NCBI GenBank assembly: GCA_004335635.1
Contig: QAXH01005142.1
Location: 27,221 to 81,938, forward strand
DNA length: 54,718 nucleotides
Reading direction: 5' to 3'
From: Chloromonas sp. AAM2
Taxonomy: Eukaryota > Chlorophyta > Chlorophyceae > Chlamydomonadales > Chlamydomonadaceae
In this document: piece after piece, positions 35,286 through 50,494 of the stretch
How the letters are laid out: each line of letters starts with the position of its first letter
Numbering within the stretch: position 1 is the first letter of the stretch
The notes under the pieces: generated by a model
Seen by the model: only the letters and a program-made list of their open reading frames with translations
Databases searched by the model: none
Told to the model about the DNA's origin: nothing
Translations under genes and position numbers: made by a program

Positions 35286-37430
35286 ATGGAGCCAAACGCA
35301 AGGACAGGTGAGTCCGTATGGGTAAAGCGAAGAAATGGGGTTTAAAGCCGAGCAGGGTCTTCATGAAAACGGAGGTTGCTGGGCTGCCAATCGTACCGGT
35401 GCAGACTTGAGGGCGCAGCTAGCGTCGCAAGCTACGGCGCTCAATGGACTGCTGGATGCCATGCCAGAAAGCGGCTTGTGGAGCAGGTTGCCTTCGCTGT
35501 CGACGGCTGCTGCAGGTAACTATGCAGAATTCAAAATCCATGATCTAAGATCGCCTGTGCGTCTTCGTGTGCGACTCTGCCTCTTGACGCATGTTGTGCC
35601 AGGGAACTAAAAGCTGGCAGCTTTGACGCGGCCGTGGCCGAACCGGCGGGTCCACAGTGATCAGTTTGCGCCTATGTGACGACTGAACGAGGACTGAGGA
35701 CTGAACTTGGTGGATGCACTGCAGGCTCATACTCGCACAAGCTTATCAGCACGCACGGCCGCAATCCTGCCATTGCCATGCTCGCATTCGCCTGACCTTG
35801 TCCGACCCCCGCTTTGCTCCTGGCTGCGCCCGCAGGCAAGCTGGCACACGGCCCGCAACATGAAGGCCATGATGACAAAGCACCCACGGCTGACTGCCAG
35901 AAGCAGGGCGTACCAGACGACGGTCCACGCAGCGTGGCAGGCTTTTATGACCCTGTCACAACGCCACAACGCACTGCCATACTCCTGCCTGCCTCACCCA
36001 CACGCGCCAACATGAGCCCTGATGCCATGTCACTGAATGGGGACAGCCTCTCGTTTGCTGGCTTTCTGCACCACCAAGGCACACCAGGCTCTACAGCTGC
36101 CACCAAGACACGCATTCCAGCGGGCTCCCCACGTGCAGCAGGACACCTGCACATGAGCTCTCTGGCGTTCGCGCTCCAGCAACCCTTCCAGGTGCCTGAT
36201 AGCCCCTGCTGGCCCATGCCACGAGCCAATACAGCCTTCCCGTCTCAGTCACTGCTTGAATTCGGCTCCCCTGTTCCCTCTAACCATGGCAAGGCAAAAC
36301 CCATGCGCTCACATAGCCCACATGCATTGCCTGCACTCCACATGGAGCACCTACTGGAAGCAGCCAGCAAGCCTGTGACCGCAACAGATAGCAACCATGA
36401 GCAGACCATTGCATTTGCTGATCACCCAATCAACCCGAGCAGCGACAGCCCCATGGCTGGAACAGACAACGCACCACTGCCAAAAGCACGCGATCAGCCA
36501 GCACCACTGCCAGCCACCGCCCAACGTATGCCTGAACCTGCCACCAGCCCTGAGTGGAAGGCTTCATGGCAAGCTATCAGGCACGCCTTGCCATCCTCTC
36601 CGCCGTTCAGACGTGCTGCATATCAGCACCCAGAGCATGCAACTCCGCTCAGGCTCACAAACAACGCCCCTGCTCCAAGCAATATCACACGTCCACCCGT
36701 GCTCCTGCGTACAATGCAAAAGGCTCGGCCTGAGCCCAGGGGCCTATGCATCAGCACAGGCTCACTGCAGCCTGCAGACCTGGATTGCACAGCGCTGGCA
36801 TGCAGCAGTGCTTCACACAGCTCAGGCGCCCCTTTTATTGCCCCTCTCGAGGTGCCGCAAGTTATCAGCACAATCATGGAAGGACAGGACAGGCAGCCTG
36901 TTCAGCTGCAGCACAGTAACATCACCATGGATAAGCATGGGGCTTCTGACCAGGCCAAACAGGCAATGCCGCCTCCTGCAGCCATGAGCACGTTGCCTGC
37001 TGGGGCAATGCACGCAACAGCCCAAACAAGCCATGAGGGTGCACATGCCATGCCCATGCAGGCTGCAGCTTGTGCTGGTACCCATATGGTGCCTGCCTCG
37101 GCCATGTGCACAGCGCATGGTGACACTGCAGGCGAGGTGTCTGATGGGGCCAAGTCTGCGCATGCAAACGTACACGTGTCCATGGCTTCTGCTGAAGCAG
37201 ACTGCATCGCCTCAGGGCATCATGCAGCCACTGGAGCTGCACACATGGTACCTGCTGATGGCATGCACACAGGGCTGACGAGTGCCGCTAGTCTGCCTGC
37301 TACGACTGAAGCCAGGCGCTGTGAAGGAGTGACATCAGGCGTGCCTGCAGCTGCTGGCAAGCGCAAGAGAGGCGAGGAAGGAGAGGTGCATGCTGGTGAT
37401 TGTGTGCCAGCCAAGGACATGAAGCTGTAG
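35286..37430 (+). CDS. Low-complexity, possibly nuclear protein, function unknown
   Basis: Three exons: 35286-35307 (7 codons plus one base), 35405-35515 and 35836-37430, giving 1728 nt and 575 aa. The first exon ends in a strong donor (G|GTGAGT). Exon 2 may instead begin at about 35381 in the same frame. The only helix-like part is near the N-terminus (DLRAQLASQATALNGLLDAMPESGL is broken here into DLRAQLASQ and ALNGLLDAMP). The long last exon is rich in Ala, Pro, His, Met, Ser and Thr, with no domain I know. The C-terminus has a basic patch, GKRKRGEEGE, that looks like a nuclear localisation signal. An open frame of over 1.5 kb in one exon, continuous with two small upstream exons, supports a real gene. 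It is divergent from CNX1E and may share its promoter. Confidence 0.7.
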
Positions 37431-38397
37431 ATGTCTCCATGCAATCGGGTTATGGTGCTTCAGTGTTTAAAGTGTTGCCAGGTTGCATGGGTATGCATAT
37501 GGACATGCAGAGCTGCGCACGTGCTGAAGAATGGAGCGGTGGCGACACTGCAAGCTGAATCAACACGTGTGTCACTGTTGAACTGTCCGGATGAGTCGGG
37601 GTTGCATTCCATCGCCCGTGAGGGTGTGAGCAAAATAGGGCTGATCTTTCTCTGCTAGCGCTGATCTTGGAGTACGTAGCTGATCATGGCTCGCAACCAA
37701 GTCATAACCAAGTTAACTCTGGGCAGTGCAGTTCTGCACAGGAACTGTTCTGTCTTCAGGCGCTGTCCAGGTGCCACAATAAGTATGCGTTAACAGTGCT
37801 TGGCTGCCAAGCGTGTAATTTGAGAAAAGAAGCGTGTTTTTTGAGGCAAAAAAGATGACTGCCAGTTCTGGGACAATCCCTTGTGTCCAGTGACGAGACA
37901 CTCTTTTGTTTCGCTCTTGCCGTGTAACATCTGGGCACACCTCAATCTGGCGAGGCTTGCAGCTTGAAATGCATGCCTCTGACTGTTGGCATGAGGACCC
38001 ATGGACCGCTGTAGAGGCATGCCTTGGAAGACGCCAACCAAGCTCCTTGGTCTTGGACAGCGCCTATGGCCATGTGACATCCAAAGTGGTGTTGTTGTGG
38101 TAACCATAGAACGATGGAGAGGCACAGGCCTTGGGACATTCCAGAGCAAGCTTGCGGTTGGATGGTGCAACTAGCGCATTGCCTGAACCGCCAAAGGACT
38201 GACCCAAACGTCCAACACGTGTCTGGCAACGCGAGCCCTCCGCTCGTTGTCTGCGGCAGTGTTTTTGTCACGCTTGAAGTATTCAGCCACTGTCACCGAC
38301 AAGCCTTGTCGATCGCTGAAATCCGTTATCTGCCTCGTCCATAGATCAGCCTGCCATAACCTGAGGAAGCCGGTGGAGTTGCCAGGAGGTCACAACC
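37431..38397. other. Intergenic region upstream of PHF5A
   Basis: No coding signal recognised in nearly 1 kb. It contains one copy of the dispersed GCCAGTTCTGGGACAA motif at 37861-37876, preceded by an A-run at 37848-37853. Confidence 0.5.
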
Positions 38398-39376
38398 ATG
38401 GCTAAGGTATGGACGTTCCAGCGCTGGTTTCTGATGAGCAAGTTCTTGTGCAACCCTCCCTGACCTGTGTGGCTCATGCACCTGCCCGCAGCATCACCCG
38501 GACCTTATTATGTGCCGCAAACAACCAGGCATCGGTGAGTGGGATACAGCTGATGATGCCACAGCTCTTGACAGCATGCTTGCATTGCACACATGAGCAC
38601 CAGCCATTATGCACCTCGGTTCCATTTTGGCCATGGTCTCCATGAGAACATTCCAGACAGACTAAGCCATGCTTTCGACCAGCTTGCAGCCAGCATTCAA
38701 GTCAAACTAGTGCCTCGTTGCATGCCTGCAGCTATTGGGAGACTTTGTGAAAAGTGCGATGGCAAATGTCCTATATGCGACTCGTACGTGCGGCCTGCCA
38801 CCCTTGTACGGGTCTGTGATGAATGCAACTACGGCTCATATGAGGGGCGCTGCGTCATTTGTGGCAACCCAGGAGTATCAGACGCTTACTACTGCAAGGA
38901 GTGTACATTGCAAGAAAAAGATGTGAGTGCCTGGGGTACATGCTGCGGTCTGGGGTCTTGGGTCTGCTGCGGTCATGTGGAGGGCTACAGGGGATCCATG
39001 GCTTGTGAGCCATGCACGATAGAATGTCAGGACGTGTGCAAGCCAGGATACAAGCAGGATGTTACAGGCATTGCATCCAAGGTCCGATAATGCACCCCAC
39101 ATGACATTGCTGCCCTTGTCATTATTTTGCGATAAAGCTTGGCAATTAAGGAGCAGTAGTCGTTTTCCCGTCACCTCCCTCACGGAATGCGTTGTAACTG
39201 CTCGAGGGATATGATAACTGCAGAGAACGCACATGCAAGCCTTTCTCCTCACTGTGTTGCGTTGTGATCGTGTGATGTGGTCGCAGAGAGATGGCTGTCC
39301 AAAGATCATCAACCTCGGATCTGCAAAGACAGATCTGTTCTACGAACGTAAAAAGTACGGATTCAAAAGAAGATAG
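38398..39376 (+). CDS. PHF5A: Splicing factor PHF5A / Rds3 (SF3b subunit)
   Basis: Four exons: 38398-38406, 38492-38534, 38732-38922, 39287-39376, giving 333 nt and exactly 110 aa, the family's usual length. The protein reads [16 protein letters not shown], then [57 protein letters not shown] and [12 protein letters not shown]. It differs from human PHF5A at few positions, and the Cys-x2-Cys pairs that form its zinc-binding knot are all present. PHF5A sits in the SF3b complex of the U2 snRNP and helps recognise the branch-point adenosine. The first coding exon is only nine nucleotides (ATG GCT AAG), so ORF-based tools start the protein wrongly upstream of exon 3. The gene is essential and single-copy in most eukaryotes. 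Confidence 0.98.
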
Positions 39377-41529
39377 CAAGTTGTTGCGGGTTTTACAAAC
39401 GCATACAATCACTGCAGCTGTGGTCCGGAGGTGATGCCATGCCCACACCACACGCGATGCCTGGGAAGGGATGGTATGGTCAACGTTCAGCTTTCCTCTT
39501 CTGCCCTGCCCCACTGCTTCTACTGCAAGGAACAGAAAATCCCACTTCACCTTGTTGACAACAAAACATTACGTTATCGCAGCCCGAGGGCGCGTGCTAT
39601 CTTATCTTTTCAGTCAAGAGTCTGGAACAATTGCTAGATTTGTGCAACCGTTGAATTGCGTGCAATAGATGCAACGCTTCGTGCGGATCAGAGGTGTGCA
39701 TCACGCACGTGCCTTTTGCTCCTTTTTATTGTGTTCGTTGCGGCTGCTTCAAATCTGAAATGAAGCCGCATGCAAGGGCTGGCACCTTTGTTGAGGCGTG
39801 TGCAGAAAGGCCGGCAATTAGTGACAACCTGGGCCTTGTGGGACCATGACATGTGTAGCTGTCATATTGTAAGCCCCTTGCCAATCACAAGAGGTCGTTA
39901 CATTCAAACGAAAACAGACGCGCAGCAAGAGGACATTTGATAACCTTGCCCAACACTCATCACACCTAACTATTGACTTGACAAGGCCATGGTACAAGAG
40001 ACAGGTTCAGGGATGCAAATGGTTCTGTACGACGCCTTTTTCACACCCAGCTCAGCTTATCATTCCGTCATTTTTCCAAGAACAACATTTGCGGCAAGTT
40101 TTACGGCGTGCATTGGCAGTCCAGTGGACGAGACACGACCCACTCCCAAAGTGTCTGACCGGGATACCATGTACAAGAACACTGGTGATCTGCCACACCG
40201 CCGCAGCAACTGAGCTCATCACATCAATGACTTCAACACTCTCAAGAGTAAAAATTGCTTGATGTGTTACGGGGAAGAACAAAGTAGCAGAGTGCCAAAA
40301 CACTCGCTTGTCGGTATGAAAAGTTGTCAGCGGCAAAAGCCTAAATGCTAGCTCTACCCAAGATAACACGTTTGGGCAGGCAATCCTGTTGCCCTACTCT
40401 ATCCTAAAAACGGCGGGAAGCTCGCGTGTGTCTCTCTTTGTAACCTTTCCTTCCTGACAGTGCAGATTGACATTGCTGGTCTGGCCCAAGCGTTCCGGCC
40501 TCAGGCATGGACAACCTTGCCTGCATTGATGCATCCAGCAAGATGTCAACCGCTCTACAAGCTATCAATGGCAGGGTATGAGTGATGATTCCATTACCAG
40601 GAAAAGTTGCCACAGCTGTTGCAGTAGCGGCCATGATGTGAAGTGCCAATGTGAACCTTGCAGATGTATAGCAAACAAGACGTTTGGCCTAAACTGGAAG
40701 GAAATGGAAGAAGACCTGCTATCGTCTGCTAAATGCAGCATGCCCCTGTCACCAGGTTGATCAACACGTTCCCTCCTGGCAGTACTAAGCGCTGCCACAT
40801 TATCACTTCAAAGCCAGATGCAGTGGGGATGCAGGCAGCAGTGGTAAGCAACGAAAATCACAACATCAAATAGAATTAGGGCGACGCCCAGTGCACACGC
40901 CTGCTGCACACGCTCTTGCCATGTGCTAGTAACCTTTGCTGAAACCTGCATCATTACGCAACAAGTGCTTCTCTCTCACCAAGCGGCAACACCGCAACAC
41001 CATAATTTTTGAAGGTCTGCTTTCTGGGGCTCTCAGGCCCGCACAGTTATACAACGCGAATGTACATGCTGGTCATGTCATCATTGCGTCAGCACAGCTG
41101 TGCATAAGGTATGTCACCATGCGTCAAGCCCTGAACCCCATCATGAGACAAGAAGAAATATGGCACATGCACAACTCGACCAATACGTTCTCTCCGGCTT
41201 CCTGCGCCTATGTACCTGCTGTGACCCACCAGCCAGCCAAAGCTACATCCGTAGGTGGTCTAATCAAGCAGGTATCTTCCGATTGAATATCGGTCTGTGA
41301 TCCATTGCCAGCTCTGCTTTGGCAAGCCTCATCCCGCCACACACATGACAAAAACAGGCAAAATTCCACTCCACAAACCCTTGCTGTGGGTGGAGGGTGT
41401 ATGTTTGCGATGTGTGAGTTCCCAGAACGAGGCGATCCTTTATGCCCACACTCGACCCACTCAAATGCATATCAGCTACTTTCAACCAGCAAGCCTAGAC
41501 AGGTGATAAGCTGCAACCTGCAACGAACT
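39377..41529. other. Unassigned 2.1-kb region between PHF5A and the MAP kinase
   Basis: I recognise no gene. Several plus-strand open stretches bounded by plausible splice sites may be exons of an unknown gene: from 39989 (MVQETGSGMQMVLYDAFF), 40499-40575 (MDNLACIDASSKMSTALQ), 40755-40842 (ending before GTAAGC), and 41010-41098. They do not join into one frame that I can prove. The region also holds the 3' ends of the two flanking, convergent genes. Confidence 0.35.
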
Positions 41530-45384
<3,855 letters not shown>

Positions 45385-45400
<16 letters not shown>

Positions 45401-45876
45401 CGTGCAACTTTGCGCATCCTCTGCGCAAGTTCGACTGCTGGTAGGTCTGCCCGGACGCAGGTGCCCAGCATTGCAACCGCCAGTCCAAGAGAGTGATGTG
45501 CATGTGACCCCAGCTTACTGGTGGATTCCTCCCATGCACTCCTAGATTTGCGAAGGTTTGCTGCCCAAATGTTGTTGCGTACGACCACGGAAGGCTGGCT
45601 GGACCGTCGGTCCCTGACAGTTTGGAGTCCCATCACCGTTTTTCACACAATGGACGGCCGAGCCACAAATCGTGCACCCGCGCTATGGAATACCAATGTG
45701 GTACCTTGGCTCTTGCGTTCCGTAGCTGTTCAAGAGCACGACAGTTCGCAGTGCAGAGTCTGAGACTAAGAGGGTCCACCGGGTCTGGGTCTACCGTTGA
45801 AGCCATGTGGCACAGGTTTGATGCTGCTCAGGATCACGCTTCGTGCAGCACAGCACATGACCGTGACTGCAGCACG
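45385..45876 (-). repeat. Duplicated segment A, overlapping the MAP kinase 5' end
   Basis: Read on the minus strand, this segment matches 49256-49890 on the plus strand. The match is near-identical over the 130 bp next to the kinase start codon and weaker but continuous further out. It includes the sequence GCACGATGCAGCTAGCC that supplies the predicted first codons of the kinase. The roughly 70-bp end piece (45808-45876) is in the opposite relative orientation in the two copies. Confidence 0.85.
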
Positions 45877-45899
45877 TGCTTGCATCAATGGTGGTTGCC

Positions 45900-45930
45900 A
45901 AAAAAAAAAGGTTTGCCAGTTCTGGGACAA
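45900..45930 (-). repeat. Dispersed CCAGAACTGG hairpin motif with oligo-T, copy
   Basis: On the minus strand it reads TTGTCCCAGAACTGGCAAAC followed by C and ten T. The CCAG-AA-CTGG core can form a small hairpin. Other copies are at 20135 (+, diverged), 20354 (reverse), 37861 (+) and 53751 (reverse). Its similarity to a pol III transcript end (hairpin then oligo-T) is inference. Confidence 0.6.
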
Positions 45931-46875
45931 ATTGTGTCTGTGATTCTCCGTTGTGATGTGATTGTTCGAGTGCAGCAACCCTAACCTGATATTGTGCGTG
46001 TGTATGAGTGCATTGTTCTACCACGGTGTGTGGTGTTGGTGGGCAACGTTGAGCCTGACATGGTTACCGTGACGGGTCATGTCTGCCGTCCTGACAGGAC
46101 ATCATGTGTTGTGGTACGCGCTGGGCCACAAGACAAGCAAGGATGGTGACAGAGCAACCAGTAGCACATCCACACATGCTAAAGCATGTTTGGTGGGGTG
46201 AGGGTGCACCCCGGAGCATCGCTCACCCTTTTATCAGGGATCTTATTGACCCATCTTTTGGCATGACCAGCTCCACTTCGCATTGGGACATGAACGTCAT
46301 TAGGCCTTAGCGGCATCTGCATAATGCCGACAGTCGGCTGTGGTAATGCTGAAGCAAGCTGGGGTCTGGAAGGACGGTTGCCGCTCATCGTCCCAGTCCA
46401 CACATGTTTTTGCTGCTGTTCGCCAGTTATTCTGGAGGTGCACTCATCCGCCGCTGATGCATTCATATGCAGCTAGAGCCTCCTATCGCATTCAACCTTC
46501 TAAGCTGGTGCTCTTCCTGACAGTTGACCATTCGGCGATTGTAGGGATTGTACCATGGTCTTGACCGTCAGCCCCGTGCTCGAGCAGGGCGGTAAACGTG
46601 CATCGGAATTCTGGGCCTGGTTGGCGGGGATGGTTGGCGGGTTGGCAGGATATTGGTTGCCGGGTTGATTTGGCAAATGTGCTTGGATGGCCTCCTGGCC
46701 GTGCTAAACTGTCCGCTGTCAGCAGTTCACGGGTATTGACCCAGGCTGGAGAACCCGGCGTTCAGTGAGACATGCGGTGCTGTCTGCAAAGTGATGGCAG
46801 CCGATCTTCAATGTGAGGCGGATGGATTTAAATGTCACACATTCATTGAGTTGTTTTGAGTTCCGCTGCGCCTCT

Positions 46876-46932
46876 AGTGTGTCGTAATCCCCTTTACTTG
46901 TAGGTTGGACGGGCTCGAGTCCCTCCCCTCAT
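46876..46932 (+). repeat. SINE-like dispersed repeat, copy 2 (right part)
   Basis: It holds GTGTGTCGTAATCCCC, TTTACTTGTAGGTTGGACGG and GCTCGAGTCCCTCCCCTCATG, nearly the same as the copy at 50407 but without its left third. Confidence 0.8.
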
Positions 46933-47530
46933 GCAAGGCCGATGGTGAAAAGCGCAGTAAATGTGCAGTTTATGGGCATGTTGGTTTTAACACTGAATAA
47001 CACAACTGCCTGACACATGATCTCACACCGAAAAGATGTTTATGTCCAATCCTTGAAACTTATGTCAGGTGGAGCTCTCTGGTTCTTGGCAATTCACCCG
47101 GGCCTGGTGCGCATATCCTGAGTAATTTGGTGGCAACCATATCATCATGATAGGGCCGACCAAGTTCCTTTAATGTTTACCGCATTTCCGGGCCAGGCGC
47201 TGGCAATCAACGCTGAAAACAAGGCGCTGCCAGCAAGTGCCGGCGGGTGCTGTGAACTGGGCTTGCGACATCTGAGCAGTAATTTTGGCAGAAGAACTCA
47301 GTCGGTGCTGTGAGTTCATGTGTGAGCGGCAACAACCAAGCAGAGCTTGAGCCCTTCCTCACTCCAACTATGCCTTGCTCCACCCCGCTAACTGTGCGCA
47401 TATCATGCGGTTTGTCCACAGATGGTGCTCCTAGCAGTCAGGTCAGGCTTACAGCGGCTGCGTTCAAATAATTATTTTTAGATTGGAGGCCTCCTGTTGT
47501 GTTTGTGTGTTGTTGTTATGTGAACGCCAA

Positions 47531-47572
47531 CATGTAGGTTGAACGGGTTGGAATCCCTCCCCACTTGTGAAC
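47531..47572 (+). repeat. SINE-like dispersed repeat, copy 3 (fragment)
   Basis: Only the box-B-like core remains: CATGTAGGTTGAACGGG followed by TTGGAATCCCTCCCCACTTG. It is closest to the copy at 5716. Confidence 0.7.
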
Positions 47573-48246
47573 GTCAACCAGTACGTGGATGATGGAATGG
47601 AATTTGGTCGGATAAAGGGACCGTCACTGTACTTCGCTCGTGTGTTGTGATGGAGAATGGGGCCTTCAAGTTTTGTCCTGCTTTCCAAAGACGAGCCAGG
47701 GGTCTCCAAGACTCCAGGTGGCATGCTTCCTTTTAAATAGGCTGACATCCAAACCATTGAGCTTTCTAGACCTAGCGATGGGTCTTGTGCAGAGGCGCTA
47801 AACCATTTGATGGACAGGCCCGAGTGTTGCAATGCAAATGCGTATAGATCTGTCCTCAGTCAGCAAGCTGAGAAGTAAGCACTATCATGTCAGTCTGTGC
47901 AGCCTTGTGTGTGTCTACCCTGAACTCTGTGAACCGCAGGATTTGTACACTGTGAACTGTTGTGTTCCACAGGTAGGTGCGAACATAAAGATAAAGGCAT
48001 CTTGGCGAACGGTTTGCGTGAGTATCACAGCTATTCACAGCATAGGCTACCGTTCACTCAACAAACGGCGTTAGGCGTTAAAACTGTCACTGCGAACTGG
48101 GCCAACTTTCCGTGGTCGGCAACAACTATTCACTTCAACAGCGATTTTGTGGTAACTGAAGACTTGAACAACAACCCGGCGTCAATCTAGGAGCGCACGA
48201 GAGGAATTCTTGCTTGGACGGGCTAGTAGCTGCGTTGATGAAGAAC

Positions 48247-48300
48247 ACGTGCAAAAGATGCGTAGAGGTGCAGGATGCACTTAGCCGACGCATCCATGCG
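48247..48300 (+). repeat. Small fragment of the MAP kinase start region
   Basis: GATGCGTAGAGGTGCAGGATG followed by CACTTAGCCGACGCATCCATGCG parallels the minus-strand sequence around the MAP kinase start (GCACGATGCAGCTAGCC, GACGCACCCATGCATC). It is thus a third, more diverged copy, and it extends a few codons further into the kinase than copy B does. Confidence 0.6.
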
Positions 48301-49255
48301 TCTCCCTAGTACGGGCGTGTGGCAAACAATGCATCGGATGCGAGCGTTTTTTTTAATTCACACCTCTGAGGGCGAGGCAGACTGAGCAGGTTGAGCAATC
48401 GTGAGCCTGCAGGAAGTGCACAGGCTTGGACAACGCTGATGGGCATCTTGCTGTAGCCGCTCTGCATCGCCTACTCACAATGTCTATGGGAAGGCGCCAG
48501 CAACTCCTGTGTACAGATCGCCTGGGTTAGGGTAACGTAGGGTACGAGCGAGCTCAGGCGGTGTTTGGACCGGGCTTAGGACGTTCAGCAATCAATATCT
48601 CATGGTAGGAGCGTTTGCAGTGGCCGCCGCTTGCTGCGAAATAACAAGCTGAATTGGTCGAAGATGATGAATTTACCAACTTTGCGGTGTCTGAGCCAAG
48701 CCTGATGACCAGCGTGAACCAGCGCCGTCGTACCCGCCCATGCTGGTGCAAAACAGCCCGGACTCAAAAGTAGTAGGAACAACTGCTCAGCTTTGCGTTT
48801 GCTTGACTCGACCTATGCTGCTCATGTTGTGGCACTCCGCCCGCCAGGCATGGCGCGCCTCTTGGTAGGTGCAGGGCTTGAATGGGCCCCTGACCACGTG
48901 CTTCCTGGTGTGCACTCCCTCCTTGTAGGAACTAGTGTGGGTGGCGACAGTGGGAGGCCAGTGTGGAGGGCTCAGCAGTGATTGGTACTTTCTAGCCAAA
49001 AGCTGCCGTTCAAAAGAGTTGCCGTTCAAATGAGCTCACATGTCAGCTGCCGCAAGGTGGTGTGTTGATCCGCGGGAATGAGTTGGAGTACCATGTGTTG
49101 CAGTTGACACACGGCGGGAACGTGCAAGCGGGTGCTCCATCAACATGTGAAGGCCAGAGCAGAAATGATACAAGTAATAAATCTCAGTTGGCTTGTCATG
49201 GACAAGCGTTTGGCAGGGTGAAGCTGCATGCAGGCCTGACCATCATGATAGTAAG

Positions 49256-49890
49256 TTGTGGCACAGGTTTGAAGCTGCTCAGGACCAAGCTTCGTGCAGC
49301 ACAGCACATGACCGTGACTGCAGCACTTGCCACATGGCTCTGACGGTAGACCATTGCTCTCTCTCTCACCTCTCTCAGTTTCAGTCTCAGACTCTGCACT
49401 GCGATCTGTCCTGCTGTGCCTTGAACAGGTACGGAACTCAATTACTGCTGCGCTCCAACTTTGTTTGTGCGCAACAGAGCTGCTAGCAGGTGTGCGTAGT
49501 GAGGGGGTTCTGCACACATGATTGCGCCTGTTGATGATTGGCGCTCCGATAGGGCAGCCTGCAGCTTGCAGCTTGTACCACAGGTTGTCGTTCATAACAC
49601 GGGTGCACTAGTTGCACGACGGGTCTTGTGTGAGAACGGTGACGGGACTCCGAACGGTCAGGCCCAGCCAGCCTGTCATGGTCGTACGCCGCAAGTCATC
49701 ACCTGGACAGTGAGTGAACCACAGCAAGTTGGAAGTGCATGGGAGGAATCCACCAGTAAGCTGGGGTCACATGCACATCACTCTCTTGGACTGGTGGTGG
49801 CAATGCTGGCACCTTCGTCCGGGCGGACCTACCAGCAGTCCAACTTGCGCAGAGGATGCGCAAAGGTGCACGATGCAGCTAGCCATAAAG
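49256..49890 (+). repeat. Duplicated segment B (inverted copy of segment A)
   Basis: This plus-strand segment matches the reverse complement of 45385-45812. Similarity is highest at 49735-49885, where nearly every base agrees (GTGCATGGGAGGAATCCACC and onwards to GATGCAGCTAGCC). The first ~70 bp (49258-49326) match 45808-45876 in the same orientation, opposite to the rest. No intact ORF is shared, so this looks like duplicated promoter or repeat sequence rather than a gene. Confidence 0.85.
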
Positions 49891-50104
49891 GTGCACAGCA
49901 GGAAGACACCGTGCTTTGTTTGTAACCGTGACCTTGGAAGGTTGTGTCAGTGCGTTGGCGGCAACCATGAACGCATGACTCCAATTGACCTCGCCGTTGC
50001 TACCTGCATGCTCGCTACCTGATGCTTGCTACTTGCAGGCTTGCTGCTGGAATGCTCCTGTATATGCATATGCCCTTGAGATACATGCATATGTCCTTGA
50101 GAGA

Positions 50105-50138
50105 CCAAAAATATGCATATGCATATGCATATTTTTGG
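50105..50138. repeat. Perfect 34-bp palindrome
   Basis: The segment from CCAAAAATATGCAT to ATGCATATTTTTGG equals its own reverse complement over all 34 bases, with ATATGCATATGCATAT as its centre. It could extrude as a cruciform or serve as a symmetric binding site. Nearby ATGCATATG-type repeats at 50065-50095 are related. Confidence 0.95.
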
Positions 50139-50171
50139 GTGCTTTGTATTAACCAGGGTGTGCTTTGTATT

Positions 50172-50231
50172 AACCTGTAGTTGGAACCTGTAGTTGGAAC
50201 CTGTAGTTGGAACCTGTAGTTTGGAACCTGT
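50172..50231. repeat. 13-bp tandem repeat
   Basis: AACCTGTAGTTGG is repeated three times exactly, then once with an extra T and then a partial unit. The preceding TGCTTTGTATTAACC is itself duplicated. Confidence 0.9.
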
Positions 50232-50406
50232 GACGTGGCTTGTGCGAAAAGCGGTCCACTAGGGTGGAGAGAACCACTAGGGTCAGAGGTTCCTTGATAT
50301 GTGTGAGGGACAGATCCCCATTCGACATTTGAGCGACAATGAACATTGAACCATATGCATGGTTTCAGGCTTTTGGATCTAACGACGTTTGCGGTCAGGA
50401 TAGTAC

Positions 50407-50494
50407 CTCGAGGGGTGACTACCACCATTACTATCGCGGTGTGTCGTAATCCCCTTCACTTGTAGGTTGGACGGGCTAGAGTCCCTCCCCTCAT
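50407..50494 (+). repeat. SINE-like dispersed repeat, copy 4 (longest plus-strand copy)
   Basis: It runs CCTCGAGGGGTGACTACC, ACCATTACTATCGCGGTG, TGTCGTAATCCCCTTCAC, TTGTAGGTTGGACGGGCTAG and AGTCCCTCCCCTC. The reverse complement of 53146-53240 matches along its whole length, so this is close to the family's full core. Confidence 0.8.

Noticed and set aside
38593..39090. 165-residue version of PHF5A starting [12 protein letters not shown]
   Set aside because: The first ~45 residues and the end after QEKD read through introns. The spliced model gives the exact 110-residue family length.
49140..49595. Transposase-like gene in duplicated segment B
   Set aside because: Reading frames are not conserved between segments A and B and no transposase motif is visible; similarity ends at the MAP kinase start.
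46876..50494. True tRNA genes at the box-B-like sequences
   Set aside because: No cloverleaf with acceptor stem and anticodon arm can be drawn around them, and the T-stem pairing is broken. They are treated as SINE-like repeats.
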